This document shows positions 23,807-25,696 of a DNA stretch of 25,696 nt, one piece after another. Position 1 is the stretch's first letter; each line of letters starts with the position of its first letter. The stretch comes from CALZIK01 sp046756565 (GTDB lineage Bacteria > Acidobacteriota > Thermoanaerobaculia > Multivoradales > JAHEKO01): positions 1 through 25,696 of the forward strand of contig JBHHWO010000063.1 in assembly GCA_046756565.1 (NCBI GenBank), in the 5' to 3' direction. The notes under the pieces were generated by a model. The model was not told where the DNA came from and did not search any database. It saw only the letters and a program-made list of their open reading frames with translations. The position numbers and the translations under genes are program-made.

Positions 23807-25648
23807 ATGACTGCATTCGGGCGAATCGAGCGCGCTGTACGGATCGCGTTGAGCATTCTTCTGGTGCTGCCGTCGGCGCTGGCTCCGGCCACGATCACGG
23901 TCCAGGGGAGCTGCTCGCTGTCGCATGCCATCAGGGCCGCCAACCGCGACACCCGAGTGGGCGCTTGCCCGCCTGGCGCCGGGGCCGACACCATCAGGCT
24001 CACCGCCGACATCGAGCTCACGACACCGGACAGCCGGGACAACGGACTGCCACCGGTCGACAGCACGATCACGATCGACGGCCGAGGATTCGCTATCGAA
24101 CGGGCGTCCTCGGCTCCCGCGTTTCGAATCCTCGACGTGTCGCCGAACGGAGATCTGACGCTCGAGGACGTGACCATCGCCGGGGGCAGTGTCTCGGCGC
24201 GAGGTGGAGGGATCCACACCCGGGGGATTCTCGCTCTCACCAACAGTACGGTGACCGGGAACGAGTCGCGAAACCGTGGCGGCGGGATCTACGCGCGCGG
24301 TGTTGACGAGGCGGTCGAGGTCACGCTGGTCAACAGCATCGTGTCCAAGAACACTGCCCGCCGCGGCGGCGGAATCACCGCCTACGAGTACGTCAACCTG
24401 GCGATCTCCGGCAGCACGATCTCCGAGAACGTTGCAGATTCTCGCGGCGGGGGTCTCCTTCTCAACGACACGTACCGCACGACCACGATTTCCAACAGCA
24501 CGATCGCCGGAAACTCGGCCGCCAGCGGCGGCGGCATCCGGGCTTCGTTCTATACGTATCTCGAGATCACCGACACGGTCATCTCGAACAACACGAGCAC
24601 TCGGTTCGAAGGCGGAGGGATCTTCGCCAGCTACTCGGGTGTGGACCTGGTTCGAAGTCTGGTGACCGGCAACTCGGCGAGCCGAGGCGGAGGTCTGTTC
24701 GCGGCTCCGGGCTACAGTGAGGTGCGACTGCGAGACAGTACGCTGTCGGCGAACACCGCGACCGGTGCCGGCGGTGGGCTCTTCTTCTCCGGATACCCCG
24801 ACGCGAGGCTGCGGCTCACCAATACCACCGTCTCGGGCAACACGGCCGAAAGCGGCGGCGGACTCTACCTTTACAGCACCTACTACCGCGATTCGAGCCG
24901 AATCTCCCACAGCTCGATCTCTCAGAACACGGCGTCCCAGGGGGCCGGCGTCCACGCCATGACGAGCTACGCCGAGTACCACATTCTGTCCGACAGCCTG
25001 GTGGCCGGAAACGACGGCGACAACTGCGCCGGCCCCGGCCTGAGCGGCGAAGGCGCCAACTTCGACGACGACGGGTCCTGCCCGGGAGCCGAGGCGATCA
25101 CTCCCGGCACCGACTTCGAGGTCGATCTCGCCGACAACGGCGGGGCCACCCCTACCCACGCCCTCCTGGAAGGGAGTGTCGCGATCGACGCCGCCGGCAA
25201 CTGTTCACTGGCGACCGATCAACGAGGCTTCCGGCGCGATGCGCTCTGCGACAGCGGTTCATTCGAATTCGCGGCCGTGGAACCCGTGGGGGCCGCGGTT
25301 ATCGGCGTCGCAAACCGCAAGATCTTCTGCAAGAACACGACAACCGGGCAGAAGGGCAGGAGGCCGAGCACCATGTCCTCATGGCTGTGCTCCGATCTGG
25401 GCGTCCAGACGAGCCCCGGCGATCGAGTCCGGCTGTCGTCGACCGGGATCGCCGACGGGACCGGTCCCGTCGGAGGGTCGGTCACCGGCCTGACCGAAAA
25501 GCCGAAGCGCCGGGTCACCTGCCGGAACCGAACGACCCGCAAGAAGGTCTCTTTCGTTCTCGACGAGCCGGCCTGGGACTGCGAGGCGCGCGGGCTGGCG
25601 TTCGAGCCCGGCGACCGGGTGCTCCAGAAGATCAAAGGCGGCGTCTAG
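23807..25648 (+). CDS. Secreted right-handed beta-helix (Pmp-like) protein
   Basis: The start is the ATG at 23807 with GGAGG 5 nt upstream (613 aa); a GTG at 23789 is less likely. A signal peptide spans about 1-22. A CSL..AI..AN motif (about 31-41) is the usual entry of this family. Residues about 60-400 are parallel beta-helix coils with recurrent GGGI and S/T-x-(I/V)-x-x-N motifs (TNSTVTGNES, SGSTISENVA, ISNSTIAGNSA), as in chlamydial polymorphic membrane proteins. Residues about 430-490 contain DNGGATPTHALLEGSVAIDAA and DQRGF, the CSLREA/choice-of-anchor Q signature. The last 115 residues contain two copies of a C-x-N-x-T-T-x-(K)...W-x-C...G-D-R-V module (about 500-555 and 562-613). It is probably a surface or secreted adhesin-like or carbohydrate-interacting protein; no enzymatic residues can be assigned. 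Confidence 0.86.
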   Translation: MTAFGRIERAVRIALSILLVLPSALAPATITVQGSCSLSHAIRAANRDTRVGACPPGAGADTIRLTADIELTTPDSRDNGLPPVDSTITIDGRGFAIERASSAPAFRILDVSPNGDLTLEDVTIAGGSVSARGGGIHTRGILALTNSTVTGNESRNRGGGIYARGVDEAVEVTLVNSIVSKNTARRGGGITAYEYVNLAISGSTISENVADSRGGGLLLNDTYRTTTISNSTIAGNSAASGGGIRASFYTYLEITDTVISNNTSTRFEGGGIFASYSGVDLVRSLVTGNSASRGGGLFAAPGYSEVRLRDSTLSANTATGAGGGLFFSGYPDARLRLTNTTVSGNTAESGGGLYLYSTYYRDSSRISHSSISQNTASQGAGVHAMTSYAEYHILSDSLVAGNDGDNCAGPGLSGEGANFDDDGSCPGAEAITPGTDFEVDLADNGGATPTHALLEGSVAIDAAGNCSLATDQRGFRRDALCDSGSFEFAAVEPVGAAVIGVANRKIFCKNTTTGQKGRRPSTMSSWLCSDLGVQTSPGDRVRLSSTGIADGTGPVGGSVTGLTEKPKRRVTCRNRTTRKKVSFVLDEPAWDCEARGLAFEPGDRVLQKIKGGV

Positions 25649-25696
25649 CAGCCCGTGGCAGAAGTCGAGACGGTCGCGTTGCGAGCGCCATGGGGC

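Noticed and set aside
23504..25159. 551-codon minus-strand open frame ending in a TIR motif
   Set aside because: Most of it is antisense to the beta-helix gene with no domain sense. Only the last 17 codons, outside that gene, match TIR, and those are reported as a remnant.

Overview
The window is high-GC bacterial DNA with long single-gene transcription units, Shine-Dalgarno sites before most genes, and an unusually dense set of large secreted proteins. The Ser/Thr kinase joined to a TolB-like region and TPRs, MopE-type calcium modules, CARDB, DNRLRE and Sec-exported beta-helix proteins together suggest an Acidobacteriota genome, perhaps of the Thermoanaerobaculia type. This placement is inferred from gene style; no rRNA or marker gene is present.

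Layout. 1-2560: a small secreted protein, a MopE-type metal-binding protein between two REP-like hairpins, and a fibronectin-III gene remnant split by a 168-bp palindromic MITE-like element. 2561-4080: a secreted tail-fibre-like protein, then a scar of pentapeptide-repeat and IS3-transposase remnants. 4081-8733: a membrane diguanylate cyclase, then on the minus strand a transmembrane Ser/Thr kinase followed closely by a small cupredoxin-like gene carrying an in-frame TGA. 9011-14778: a 1481-aa multidomain secreted metalloprotease (fungalysin, inactive M6-like domain, four Cys-rich repeats), meeting tail-to-tail with an alpha-lytic-type serine protease. 15143-20843: a small secreted protein, a second copy of the 168-bp element, a 1462-aa DNRLRE/CARDB/VPS10-like protein and a small secreted protein. 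20892-23393 (minus): a protein-glutaminase gene, a 91-aa gene, and a secreted Asp/Ser-repeat protein. 23504-25648: a TIR-gene remnant and a secreted right-handed beta-helix protein.

Most intact genes encode exported proteins: proteases, adhesin-like or surface proteins, and Ca-binding linkers. The kinase and cyclase are the only clear signalling genes. The most notable system is the protein-glutaminase followed by a freestanding 91-aa protein that resembles the glutaminase's own pro-region, which suggests a deamidase with a separately encoded inhibitor or chaperone. The second is the 168-bp element: two copies of identical length have different but internally matched terminal inverted repeats. 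Both are bounded by CTAG, and one copy interrupts an FN3 gene whose frame is restored when the element is removed.
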